A DNA stretch of 8,938 nt, taken from positions 1 to 8,938 of the forward strand of contig JAIXYA010000321.1 of the NCBI GenBank assembly GCA_027490485.1, read 5' to 3'. The position numbers and the translations under genes are program-made. This DNA is from Comamonadaceae bacterium. Its GTDB lineage: Bacteria > Pseudomonadota > Gammaproteobacteria > Burkholderiales > Burkholderiaceae_C. The notes below the pieces were generated by a model. It had not been told where the DNA came from and made no database searches. It saw only the letters and a program-made list of their open reading frames with translations. Of this stretch, positions 1 to 7,415 are shown piece after piece (position 1 is the stretch's first letter; each line of letters starts with the position of its first letter).

Positions 1-175
1 CCATGATTTCTGCGGCAGCGGTGTTGAAGGTCAGTGTTGATGCCAGCACCACACCCACCGACTTTTTCTCGCCATTGGCAAGCGTCACCGTGTGGCTGAC
101 GCATTTGCCGTCAAAAAACACATTGGCTTTGGTGGCGACACTGCCGCCTTGAAGTTGTTCTGTCACCATGGTCAT
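1..175 (-). CDS. ppnP: Pyrimidine/purine nucleoside phosphorylase, PpnP family (partial, N-terminal 58 residues)
   Basis: This is the 5' part of a gene that runs off the left edge of the window. The family (formerly DUF1255/YaiE) is a small single-domain cupin of about 95-105 residues that splits nucleosides with phosphate into a free base and ribose-1-phosphate in the cytoplasm. The visible part reads into the family's characteristic stretch: [14 protein letters not shown] at residues 17-30, then [15 protein letters not shown] at 37-51, then AAAEIM. In E. coli PpnP the equivalent segment is [20 protein letters not shown]. Two starts are possible, ATG at 175 or ATG at 169 (MTM...). I give the first because it forms an ATGA overlap with the argG stop, which favours translational coupling. 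No strong Shine-Dalgarno precedes either start. The family call is firm; activity cannot be judged because the C-terminal half is missing. Confidence 0.88.
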   Translation of the reverse strand, partial: MTMVTEQLQGGSVATKANVFFDGKCVSHTVTLANGEKKSVGVVLASTLTFNTAAAEIM

Positions 176-1467
176 GCTTTCTTTTTGGCAGGGGTTTTGG
201 CCGCACGCGCAGCCCGTTCGTTTTTCAGATTGCCCGCAATGCGCATGCGCAAGGCATTGAGCTTGATGAACCCACCAGCATCGGCTTGGTTGTAAGCGCC
301 ACCATCGTCGTCAAAGGTGGCGATGCGGGTGTCAAACAGGCTATCGGTTTTACTCTCGCGGCCCACGCACATGATGGTGCCTTTGTAGAGCTTCAAGCGG
401 ACCTTGCCGTTGGCCGTGGCTTGAGAGGCGTCGATCAAACCTTGAAGCAATTCACGCTCAGGGCTGAACCAATAGCCGTTGTAAACCAAGCGTGAATAAC
501 GTGGCATCAGGTCTTCTTTGAGGGCCAGCACTTCGCGGTCCAAGGTGATGGACTCGATAGCGCGGTGACCTGCCAACAAGATGGTGCCGCCCGGGGTTTC
601 ATAGCAACCACGGCTCTTCATCCCCACATAGCGGTTTTCCACTTTGTCCAAGCGGCCGATGCCGTGCTTGCCACCCAAGGTGTTCAAGTGGGTCAGCACC
701 TTGGCGGGGCTCATGCGCACACCGTCAATCGCCACCACGTCGCCGTGTTTGTAGGTCAACTCAATGACTTGCGGTTTGTTGGGCGCTTTTTCAGGGCTGA
801 CCGTCAAGCGCCACATGCTGTCGTCAGGCGCGTAATTGGGGTCTTCCAAGATGCCGCCTTCATAGCTGATGTGCAGCAAGTTGGCGTCCATGGAATAGGG
901 CGGGGGGCCTTTGCGCTTGGCACCGTCCACAGGAATGCCGTGCTGGTCGGCATAGCGCATGAGTTTGTCGCGCGAGAGCAAGTCCCACTCACGCCAAGGC
1001 GCGATGATCTTCACGTTGGGCATCAGGGCGTAAGCGCCCAACTCGAAACGCACCTGGTCGTTGCCTTTGCCGGTCGCGCCGTGGCTGATGGCGTCGGCCT
1101 TGGTTTTGCGGGCGATCTCCACCAAACGCTTGGCGATCAAGGGGCGGGCAATCGAGGTGCCCAAGAGGTATTCGCCTTCGTACAGCGCATTGGCGCGGAA
1201 CATGGGGAACACGAAGTCACGCACAAACTCTTCGCGCAGGTCTTCAATGAAGATGTTGCTGGGCTTGATGCCCATCTTGATGGCCTTGGCACGTGCAGGC
1301 TCGATTTCCTCGCCTTGACCAATGTCGGCAGTGAAGGTGACCACCTCGCAGTGGTACTCGTCTTGCAGCCATTTCAGGATGATGGAGGTGTCCAATCCGC
1401 CAGAGTAGGCGAGAACAACGCGTTGGGGGGAATCGGATTTGCTGGGGGAGGGCCGTTTGGTGGGCAT
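172..1467 (-). CDS. argG: Argininosuccinate synthase
   Basis: The enzyme joins citrulline and aspartate, using ATP, to give argininosuccinate, the penultimate step of arginine synthesis in the cytoplasm. The product has 431 residues. The N-type ATP pyrophosphatase P-loop SGGLDTS is at residues 22-28, [10 protein letters not shown] at 100-109, and [13 protein letters not shown] at 130-142; these are family signatures for ATP, citrulline and aspartate binding. The C-terminus ends in a Lys/Ala-rich tail (about the last 19 residues) likely to be flexible. The open frame continues upstream to a TTG at 1530, but that codon lies inside a terminator hairpin, so the ATG at 1467 ([10 protein letters not shown]) is the sensible start even though no clear ribosome binding site precedes it. 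The stop overlaps the start of ppnP by ATGA. It is complete, with no missing key residues noticed. Confidence 0.97.
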   Translation of the reverse strand: MPTKRPSPSKSDSPQRVVLAYSGGLDTSIILKWLQDEYHCEVVTFTADIGQGEEIEPARAKAIKMGIKPSNIFIEDLREEFVRDFVFPMFRANALYEGEYLLGTSIARPLIAKRLVEIARKTKADAISHGATGKGNDQVRFELGAYALMPNVKIIAPWREWDLLSRDKLMRYADQHGIPVDGAKRKGPPPYSMDANLLHISYEGGILEDPNYAPDDSMWRLTVSPEKAPNKPQVIELTYKHGDVVAIDGVRMSPAKVLTHLNTLGGKHGIGRLDKVENRYVGMKSRGCYETPGGTILLAGHRAIESITLDREVLALKEDLMPRYSRLVYNGYWFSPERELLQGLIDASQATANGKVRLKLYKGTIMCVGRESKTDSLFDTRIATFDDDGGAYNQADAGGFIKLNALRMRIAGNLKNERAARAAKTPAKKKA

Positions 1468-1496
1468 GGTGTCGAATGTGTGAAAGCAAAGCCGCG

Positions 1497-1502
1497 ATTC
1501 TA
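1497..1502 (-). promoter_or_regulatory. Possible -10 element for argG
   Basis: Read on the minus strand this is TAGAAT, one mismatch from the sigma-70 -10 consensus. It is the only promoter-like hexamer I see in the roughly 45 bases between the upstream terminator's T-run and the argG ATG. No good -35 hexamer lies 16-18 bases upstream, since that region is the terminator stem and T-run. If it is used, the argG leader would be only about 20-25 nucleotides. Alternatively argG may be served by terminator read-through. This is weak evidence. Confidence 0.25.
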
Positions 1503-1511
1503 GGACACGGC

Positions 1512-1538
1512 AAAAAAAAACCGCCTGCAAAGGCGGTT
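1512..1538 (-). terminator. Rho-independent terminator after the glycine-zipper gene
   Basis: A perfect 8-bp stem (AACCGCCT on the plus strand, loop GCAA, then AGGCGGTT) is flanked on its left by nine A residues at 1512-1520. On the minus strand this is a GC-rich hairpin followed by a run of nine T, the classical intrinsic terminator. It lies about 20 bases past the stop codon of the gene ending at 1558, so it should end that transcript before argG. There is no matching T-run on the plus-strand side, so it is one-directional. Confidence 0.88.
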
Positions 1539-1557
1539 GGGGGAGTGGATGTGCTTA

Positions 1558-2112
1558 TCAGAAGCCCTGCGGTGCCGACCCAACAGGAGGAATCGCGTTT
1601 TGCGCGGGGTAGGGGACACTGGGAGGTGCCGACTGGGTGGAGGAAATCATGGGGGTGACTTGCAAACGCACAGTGGGGCCTGGGTCTTGGGGCATTTGCA
1701 CGTTGTACTGCTTGCCGTTGAACTCATAAACCACGTTGTAGGCCACGGTGCGGTTTTCATAAAAGTTTTGGGTGCTGCAGGTTTGCACATTTTGAACTTC
1801 GGCAGGGGGAGAACCTTCGATTTTGTCGCCCAAGATGGCACCACCAATGACGCCAATGGCCGTGGCCAAGGCATTGCCCTCACCTTTGCCGATGGCGTTA
1901 CCCACCACGCCGCCAGCGATGGCGCCCATGGCAGAACCTGCGCCAGACTTGCGGGGTTGTGTCGCTACTTGTTGCTGTGTACACACCTGACGGGGAACGG
2001 CCACTTGCTGGATGATGGGCATGGAAGAAATCACGCGACCGACTTCTTGCGCACCTACTGAAGAACCGAAAGCAGCAGAAGCCAACAAAACCAAGGGGAT
2101 GTAACGTGTCAT
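1558..2112 (-). CDS. Secreted glycine-zipper 2TM domain protein, function unknown
   Basis: The product has 184 residues. Residues 1-21 look like a Sec signal peptide: TRY, a hydrophobic core IPLVLLASAAF, and a probable cut after VGA-21. There is no lipobox cysteine, so it is not an obvious lipoprotein. Residues 57-100 form a glycine zipper (GAGSAMGAIAGG, then ATAIGVIGGAILG) of the type in the glycine-zipper 2TM / 17-kDa surface antigen families, usually outer-membrane or periplasmic envelope proteins. Two cysteines, C44 and C112, flank the zipper and could form a disulfide in the periplasm. Residues from about 150 to the end are rich in Pro and Ser. The ATG at 2112 is supported by GGAG at 2121-2118, five bases away. 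It is a single-gene unit with its own terminator, divergent from folC. The precise role cannot be told from the sequence. Confidence 0.87.
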   Translation of the reverse strand: MTRYIPLVLLASAAFGSSVGAQEVGRVISSMPIIQQVAVPRQVCTQQQVATQPRKSGAGSAMGAIAGGVVGNAIGKGEGNALATAIGVIGGAILGDKIEGSPPAEVQNVQTCSTQNFYENRTVAYNVVYEFNGKQYNVQMPQDPGPTVRLQVTPMISSTQSAPPSVPYPAQNAIPPVGSAPQGF

Positions 2113-2215
2113 AAAGTCTCCAATAACTAAGAACCTGGTCAGTCAACGCTTTGGTGAGCCTGATGGTTGACCTTGATGCAAGTTTAGCTTGGTCAACTTC
2201 AGAGACAATGACTGT
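2113..2215. promoter_or_regulatory. Divergent intergenic region with GTCAAC inverted repeats
   Basis: This 103-base gap separates the starts of two divergent transcription units and must contain at least one promoter for each. It holds GTTGACC at 2166-2172 and its inverted copy GGTCAAC at 2191-2197, with an 18-base spacer. A further GTCAAC half-site lies at 2142-2147, preceded by GGTCA at 2137-2141. TTGACC (plus, 2167-2172) and TTGACT or TTGACC (minus) resemble -35 hexamers, but I could not pair any of them with a good -10 at 16-18 bases. Operator function is an inference from symmetry only. Confidence 0.4.
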
Positions 2216-3490
2216 ATGAATCTTCAGGAATGGCTGACCCATTGTGAGCGGTTACACCCGCAAAACATTGATATGGGCTTGGAAAGAGTGGCTGCGGTTG
2301 CCAAAATAATGGGCTTGCGATTTGGCTGCCCTGTCATCACCGTGGCCGGCACCAATGGCAAAGGCTCCACCTGCGCCATGCTCGAATGCATATTGCGCGA
2401 AGCAGGTTACCGCACAGGCATGTTCACTTCGCCGCATTTGGTGTTTTTCGAGGAGCGCTGCAAGCTCAATGGTCAGGCAGCATCAGCGTCTGTTTTGACC
2501 GAGCATTTCGCCAAAGTCGAGGCCATGCGGGGCGACATCAGCTTGACGTATTTCGAGTTCACCGCATTGGCCATCTTCAGTTGCTTGGCCAGCGCCAGTT
2601 TGGATGTGGTGATTTTGGAGGTGGGCTTGGGTGGTCGCTTAGACGCAGTGAATGTGATTGACACCGATTGCGCCATCATCACCAGCATCGATCTGGACCA
2701 CACCGAATGGCTGGGCAATGACCGCGAAAGCATAGGCCGCGAAAAGGCCGGCATCATGCGCGGTGGCAAGCCTGTCATCATCAGCGACCCGCATCCCCCT
2801 GCAAGTTTGGCGCAACACGCCGCGACGGTGGGTGCGATGGTTTGGCAATCGGGCAGCGATTTCCATTTTTCGGGTGACCAGCAGCAATGGCGTTGGTATG
2901 GTGAGGGACGTACATGGGCGGGCTTGGCCTATCCCGCCTTGAGAGGCGTGAACCAGTTGGTCAATGCCGCCGGTGTGCTGGCAGCATTGCATGCCATGAA
3001 AGACCATTTGCCTGTCACCGCACAAGCGATTCGGCTGGGCTTGTCGAGGGTGGAGTGGTCTGGGCGTTTTCAAATGCTGCCAGGCCAGCCTGCAGTGGTT
3101 TTGGACGTGGCGCACAACCCCCATTCCGTCGCGGCCTTGGCGCATAACCTGGATGCCATGGGCTACTTTGCGGTCACCCGTGCGGTGATGGGTGCCATGG
3201 CTGATAAAGACCTGCAAGCCATGGTGCAGCGCTTGCAGCCTTTGGTAGAGCATTGGTATTTTTGCGATCTGCCTTCCCCACGCGCAGCCACTGCCAAGCA
3301 GTTGCAGTCACTTTGGCAAGCTGGTGCCCCGCGCCTTGGCCAATCTGCCCAAACCTTTGCTGACCCTGTTGTCGCCACAGCTCAGGCCATGGCCGACGCA
3401 GACCCCACTGATAGAATTCTGGTCTTTGGTTCTTTCCTGACCGTTGGCGGTGTGTTACAGCACGGCATAGCGGGCCGCCTTTCTGCCTAA
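2216..3490 (+). CDS. folC: Bifunctional dihydrofolate synthase / folylpolyglutamate synthase
   Basis: This cytoplasmic Mur-ligase-family enzyme adds glutamate to dihydropteroate to make dihydrofolate, then adds further glutamates to tetrahydrofolates, which keeps folates in the cell and available to one-carbon enzymes. The product has 424 residues, typical of the family. The ATP P-loop GTNGKGS is at 45-51, TSPHL at 71-75, EVGLGGRLDAVN at 135-146, DHTEWLG at 161-167 and EKAGI at 176-180. The C-terminal domain has LDVAHNPHS at 296-304 and FGSFLTVGG near the end. The frame opens further upstream at a TTG (2189), but the ATG at 2216 gives the normal N-terminus (MNLQEWL...). The ribosome binding site is weak. 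It is the first gene of the plus-strand row and 16 bases from the next; folates made here feed both purine and methionine synthesis, encoded downstream. Confidence 0.96.
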   Translation: MNLQEWLTHCERLHPQNIDMGLERVAAVAKIMGLRFGCPVITVAGTNGKGSTCAMLECILREAGYRTGMFTSPHLVFFEERCKLNGQAASASVLTEHFAKVEAMRGDISLTYFEFTALAIFSCLASASLDVVILEVGLGGRLDAVNVIDTDCAIITSIDLDHTEWLGNDRESIGREKAGIMRGGKPVIISDPHPPASLAQHAATVGAMVWQSGSDFHFSGDQQQWRWYGEGRTWAGLAYPALRGVNQLVNAAGVLAALHAMKDHLPVTAQAIRLGLSRVEWSGRFQMLPGQPAVVLDVAHNPHSVAALAHNLDAMGYFAVTRAVMGAMADKDLQAMVQRLQPLVEHWYFCDLPSPRAATAKQLQSLWQAGAPRLGQSAQTFADPVVATAQAMADADPTDRILVFGSFLTVGGVLQHGIAGRLSA

Positions 3491-3506
3491 AGCCCACCTG
3501 ACTGAC

Positions 3507-4181
3507 ATGGCATTTTTCAAGTCCCGCTCCTCTGGCAATGCTTCGGCAGATGATAAAAACACCGATGTCGCTGCCCAAAGCCTAGACACCTTGCGACGCC
3601 AAGCGCGTCATCGCTTGATTGGTGCGACGGTTTTGGTCTTGCTTGCCGTCATTGGTTTTCCTTTGGTGTTTGATACCAAGCCCAGAGAAGTCGCTGCAGA
3701 CATCCGTATCGACATGCCTGACAAAGACGCGGTGCGATCCTCTCAAGCACCTACGCCGCCGCCTTCTGTGGTGCCAGCCCCTGTACCAGTTCCTGATGCA
3801 GAACTCGCCATTGAACAAAAAGCTGATGAAATGGCTCCCAAGGCCGTGGTTCCGCCCTCTGTGATGCCTGATAAGTCTCAACAGGCTGCGGCCAAAGAGG
3901 AGGAAGTTACCTCCAAGCCCGACGCCAACAGTGCCAAGTCAGGCGAAACGGCACCCAGGTTTATCGTGCAAGTCGGTGCCTTTGCTGACGAAAGCAAATC
4001 CAAGGAAGTACGCAGCAAACTTGAAAAAGCGGGTATCAAAACCTATACCCACATTGCCCAAACCAAAGAGGGCAAGCGCATACGTGTGCGTGTAGGCCCT
4101 TTTGCCAGCAAAGAAGAAGCGCAAAAAACGGTCGACAAAATCAAGTCATTGCAACTCAGTGCCTCGGTGCTGACCATCTGA
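3507..4181 (+). CDS. dedD: SPOR domain protein, DedD-like
   Basis: The product has 224 residues laid out as a bitopic inner-membrane protein. It has a short basic cytoplasmic N-terminus (1-36, including RRQARHR), one membrane segment at about 37-55 (LIGATVLVLLAVIGFPLVF), a long Pro/Ala/Lys-rich periplasmic linker (about 60-148), and a SPOR domain at 149-224. The SPOR domain begins RFIVQVGAFAD and includes RIRVRVGPF. SPOR domains bind septal peptidoglycan stripped of stem peptides and bring proteins to the division site. The place between folC and cvpA is that of dedD in E. coli, and length and layout agree, so I use that symbol on synteny; sequence similarity outside the SPOR domain is low in this family. 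It starts 16 bases after folC, with no strong Shine-Dalgarno. Confidence 0.9.
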   Translation: MAFFKSRSSGNASADDKNTDVAAQSLDTLRRQARHRLIGATVLVLLAVIGFPLVFDTKPREVAADIRIDMPDKDAVRSSQAPTPPPSVVPAPVPVPDAELAIEQKADEMAPKAVVPPSVMPDKSQQAAAKEEEVTSKPDANSAKSGETAPRFIVQVGAFADESKSKEVRSKLEKAGIKTYTHIAQTKEGKRIRVRVGPFASKEEAQKTVDKIKSLQLSASVLTI

Positions 4182-4185
4182 AGCA

Positions 4186-4671
4186 ATGAACAGCCTCGAC
4201 TTGGTGTTGCTGGCATTGACCGCCTTGTCTGTGGGTTTAGGTTTGTGGCGCGGCGTGATTCGCGAATCTTTGGCTGTGCTGGCATGGTTGCTTGGTTTTC
4301 CACTTGCCAGCCATTTCGCCCCCGATGTCCGTCTTTGGCTCGATTTAACCGATACGTCCCCAGCGTTGTCTTATATGCTTGCTTGGGTTTTGGTTTTCAT
4401 GGCGATTTGGCTGGTGTGCCAAGGGCTTGCCATGCTGCTAAGCGGCGCTTTGTCCTTGGTAGGTTTGGGCATTGTTAACCGTTTATTGGGTGCGGCGTTT
4501 GGATTGACCCGTGCGGCTTTGAGTTTGTTGGTGTTGAGCATTGTTGTCGGGCTAACCCCTGCAGTGCATCACCCTTTGTGGCAAAGCTCTTGGGTGGCGC
4601 AACTTGCTCACCAAGGAGTTTTGTTGTTCAAACCTTTTTTACCTGCTCCTATGGAAGGTTGGGTGTCCTGA
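4186..4671 (+). CDS. cvpA: CvpA family inner membrane protein
   Basis: A very hydrophobic 161-residue protein with about four membrane segments, near residues 4-22, 28-46, 61-85 and 100-124. The family motif is visible as WRGVIRES (21-28) after the first segment and NRLLGAAFGLTR (98-109) at the fourth. In E. coli CvpA is needed for colicin V production and for envelope integrity under stress such as bile salts; its molecular activity is not established. It begins 4 bases after the SPOR gene, and its stop TGA shares its last base with the ATG of purF (TGATG), so purF is probably translated by coupled re-initiation. The pairing with purF is widely conserved in proteobacteria. Confidence 0.93.
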   Translation: MNSLDLVLLALTALSVGLGLWRGVIRESLAVLAWLLGFPLASHFAPDVRLWLDLTDTSPALSYMLAWVLVFMAIWLVCQGLAMLLSGALSLVGLGIVNRLLGAAFGLTRAALSLLVLSIVVGLTPAVHHPLWQSSWVAQLAHQGVLLFKPFLPAPMEGWVS

Positions 4672-6185
4672 TGTGCGGCATTGTGGGTGTGGTCAGTCAA
4701 ACGGCTGTGAATCAACTTATTTACGATGCTTTGCTGTTGTTGCAGCACCGTGGACAAGACGCGGCGGGCATCGTCACGCAGTTAGAGCAAAAGTTTTTCA
4801 TGCACAAAGCCAAGGGCATGGTGCGGGACGTGTTTCGTACACGAAATATGCGAGCCCTGCCTGGCAATATTGGTTTGGGGCAGGTGCGCTACCCCACCGC
4901 AGGTAACGCTTACAGCGAAGAGGAAGCGCAGCCTTTTTACGTGAACGCGCCTTTCGGTTTGGTGTTGGTGCATAACGGCAACTTGACCAATGCCCAAGCC
5001 TTGAAAGAAGAATTGTTTTCCACCGACCACCGTCATATCAATACCGAGAGCGACTCCGAGGTCTTGCTCAATGTGTTGGCCCACGAGTTGGAAAAAACCA
5101 CCCGTGGCGTGGTCTTGACACCTGCCGATGTGTTCGCGGCCGTTCAAGGTGTTCACAAGCGTGTGAAGGGCTCTTATGCGGTGGTGGCTCTGATTGCGGG
5201 TCACGGCTTGTTGGCTTTTCGTGACCCATTTGGTATTCGACCCCTGTGCATCGGTAAGGGAGCTGATGGTACTTGGATGGTAGGCAGCGAGTCGGTGGCT
5301 TTGGAAGGTACTGGCAACCATTTTGTGCGTGATATTGCGCCTGGGGAAGCTGTTTACATTGACTTGAAAGGTCAACTCCACGCCCAGCAGTGTGCTGCTC
5401 ACCCCCAGTTGATGCCCTGCATTTTTGAGTTTGTGTATTTGGCCCGTCCAGACTCCACCATGGACGGCATGTCGGTCTACCAAGCGCGGCTGAATTTGGG
5501 CGAGACTTTGGCCAAGCGGGTCGTCTCTACCTTGCCGCCTTCTGAAATTGATGTGGTGATTCCTATTCCTGAATCGAGTCGGCCCAGCGCCACCCAACTG
5601 GCGCATTTGCTGGGCAAGCCCTACCGCGAAGGTTTTGTGAAAAACCGCTATGTGGGCCGTACCTTCATCATGCCGGGCCAAGCAGTGCGAAAGCGCTCGG
5701 TGCGCCAAAAATTGAACGTCATCGTGAGCGAGTTCAAGGGCCGCAATGTGTTGTTGGTGGATGACTCCATTGTGCGAGGCACCACCAGCAAAGAGATTGT
5801 GCAAATGGCCAGAGACGCGGGTGCCAACAAGGTGTATTTGGCCAGTGCCGCGCCGCCTGTTCGCTTTCCCAATGTGTACGGCATTGACATGCCCACCCCT
5901 GAAGAGCTGGTGGCGCACGATCGCAGCGTGGAAGAAATTCGACAGATCATTGGTTGCGATGCGCTGATTTACCAAGAAGTCAACGCCATGCGAGAAGCGG
6001 TGTCGCGGTCTGCTTTGGCGGGTTCGCCTACGGTCAATGGTTTTGATGCCTCTTGTTTTGATGGGGTCTACATCACCGGCGACATCACCGTGGCGGACAT
6101 TGCCAGATTGAACCAACAACGTGTGAATACCGAAGAAGATGCCGAAGACAACTCTCGCTTGGCCTTGCCCAATGCCAATCAATAA
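4671..6185 (+). CDS. purF: Amidophosphoribosyltransferase
   Basis: It catalyses the committed step of purine synthesis: PRPP plus glutamine gives 5-phosphoribosylamine, glutamate and pyrophosphate, in the cytoplasm. The product has 504 residues (E. coli 505). The start at 4671 is fixed by MCGIVGVV: Cys2 becomes the N-terminal nucleophile after Met removal, so this is the type without a propeptide. The Ntn glutaminase half has R73, the HNG at 101-103 (oxyanion hole) and D128, matching E. coli R73, N101-G102 and D127. The phosphoribosyltransferase half has the PRPP loop VLLVDDSIVRGTT at 360-372. A GGAAGG in the end of cvpA lies 12 bases before the ATG, slightly far for a ribosome binding site. 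A longer in-frame opening from 4578 exists but is only the overlap with cvpA. Confidence 0.97.
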   Translation: MCGIVGVVSQTAVNQLIYDALLLLQHRGQDAAGIVTQLEQKFFMHKAKGMVRDVFRTRNMRALPGNIGLGQVRYPTAGNAYSEEEAQPFYVNAPFGLVLVHNGNLTNAQALKEELFSTDHRHINTESDSEVLLNVLAHELEKTTRGVVLTPADVFAAVQGVHKRVKGSYAVVALIAGHGLLAFRDPFGIRPLCIGKGADGTWMVGSESVALEGTGNHFVRDIAPGEAVYIDLKGQLHAQQCAAHPQLMPCIFEFVYLARPDSTMDGMSVYQARLNLGETLAKRVVSTLPPSEIDVVIPIPESSRPSATQLAHLLGKPYREGFVKNRYVGRTFIMPGQAVRKRSVRQKLNVIVSEFKGRNVLLVDDSIVRGTTSKEIVQMARDAGANKVYLASAAPPVRFPNVYGIDMPTPEELVAHDRSVEEIRQIIGCDALIYQEVNAMREAVSRSALAGSPTVNGFDASCFDGVYITGDITVADIARLNQQRVNTEEDAEDNSRLALPNANQ

Positions 6186-6191
6186 CTACCC

Positions 6192-7415
6192 ATGACCGAA
6201 CGCGCCTTACCCCCCCATTTGCATCTTGACACGCTGGCAGTTCGCACTGCTGTGGATAAATCGCAGTACGGCGAAAACTCTGAAGCGCTGTACCTGTCGT
6301 CTAGCTTTGTGCAGCCTGACAGCGAAACCGCTGCACGTCGTTTTGCTGGCGAGGAAGATGGCTACATCTACTCCCGTTTCACCAACCCGACGGTGGCCAG
6401 CATGGAAATGCGCTTGGCTGCCCTTGAAGGTTCCGAGGCCTGTTTGGGTACCGCCAGTGGCATGGCTGCGGTGTTGTTGCTGTGCATGGCCTTGCTCAAA
6501 AGTGGCGACCATGTGGTGTGCTCGCATTCGGTGTTTGGGTCTACCCACAAGTTACTCAGCACAGAGTTTGCCAAGTTTGGTGTGCAAACCACTTTTGTGT
6601 CGCAAACCGATTTGACCGAATGGGCCAAAGCCATTCAACCCAATACCCGTTTGCTGTTTGCAGAAACCCCCACCAATCCACTGACCGAGGTCTGTGACAT
6701 CGCGGCGTTGTCTCAAATTGCACGAAAAGCGGGTGCTGTTTTGGCTGTGGACAACTGTTTTTGCACCCCCGCTTTGCAAACCCCCATCGCCTTGGGTGCC
6801 GATGTGGTGGTGCACTCCGGTACCAAATACCTGGATGGTCAGGGTAGGGTGGTGGCAGGCGCTTTGTGTGCTAGCAAAGAGATGGTGAAAGACAAATTCA
6901 TTCCCGTCATGCGCAGTGCGGGCATGAGTTTGTCGCCCTTCAATGCATGGGTGGTTTTAAAAGGTTTGGAAACTTTGTCTTTGCGCATGAAGGCACAGTC
7001 AGCCCAAGCGCTTGAGTTGGCACAGTGGCTTGAAGACCATCCCAAAGTCGCCAAGGTGTATTTCCCAGGCCTGCCAAGCCATCCTCAGCATGCGCTTGCC
7101 ATGGCCCAGCAGTCTGGCGTGGGCGGCCCGGTTTTGGCTTTCGATGTGGTCGGCGATTCTGTGGCGCACAGCCGTGCCAATGCGTTCACTGTGATTGACA
7201 GCACCCAACTGATGTCCATCACCGCCAATTTGGGCGATGTGAAAACCATCATCACCCACCCAGGCAGCACATCGCATGGCCGTTTAAGCGAAGCCAATCG
7301 CCAACTGGCGGGCATACAGCAAAGTTTGGTGCGTATCGCGGTTGGGTTGGAGCATCTGGATGACCTTAAAGCCGATTTGTCCCGCGGCTTAGATTTAATT
7401 TCAGCCACATCATGA
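6192..7415 (+). CDS. metZ: O-succinylhomoserine sulfhydrylase
   Basis: This PLP enzyme of the Cys/Met metabolism family makes homocysteine directly from O-succinylhomoserine and sulfide in the cytoplasm, bypassing cystathionine. The product has 407 residues. YSRFTNPT at 60-67 binds the PLP phosphate, D187 in VDNCFCTP is the expected PLP pyridine-nitrogen partner, and K212 in [13 protein letters not shown] is the Schiff-base lysine. DNCFCTP and GQGRV are features of MetZ rather than MetB or MetC as I know them, which is why I prefer MetZ; O-acetylhomoserine as substrate cannot be excluded from sequence. It begins 6 bases after the purF stop and overlaps gltX by ATGA. Placing it next to purF is common in betaproteobacteria and Pseudomonas. 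No clear Shine-Dalgarno. Confidence 0.92.
   Translation: MTERALPPHLHLDTLAVRTAVDKSQYGENSEALYLSSSFVQPDSETAARRFAGEEDGYIYSRFTNPTVASMEMRLAALEGSEACLGTASGMAAVLLLCMALLKSGDHVVCSHSVFGSTHKLLSTEFAKFGVQTTFVSQTDLTEWAKAIQPNTRLLFAETPTNPLTEVCDIAALSQIARKAGAVLAVDNCFCTPALQTPIALGADVVVHSGTKYLDGQGRVVAGALCASKEMVKDKFIPVMRSAGMSLSPFNAWVVLKGLETLSLRMKAQSAQALELAQWLEDHPKVAKVYFPGLPSHPQHALAMAQQSGVGGPVLAFDVVGDSVAHSRANAFTVIDSTQLMSITANLGDVKTIITHPGSTSHGRLSEANRQLAGIQQSLVRIAVGLEHLDDLKADLSRGLDLISATS

Noticed and set aside
565..1503. A 312-codon open frame on the plus strand opposite argG
   Set aside because: It is fully antisense to a clear argG, its translation is low-complexity His/Gly/Val-rich with no recognisable domain, and such long shadow frames are expected from GC-biased codon use.
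1468..1530. Upstream extension of argG to a TTG at 1530
   Set aside because: The extra codons fall in the terminator hairpin and T-run and add residues not found in the family; the ATG at 1467 gives a normal N-terminus.
4578..4670. Upstream extension of purF into cvpA
   Set aside because: PurF needs Cys2 at the N-terminus for glutaminase activity, and the ATG at 4671 gives exactly MCGIVG.
4782..6182. A 466-codon open frame on the minus strand opposite purF
   Set aside because: It mirrors the purF reading frame, has a His/Arg/Gln-rich translation without motifs, and no ribosome binding site or separate transcription signal was seen.
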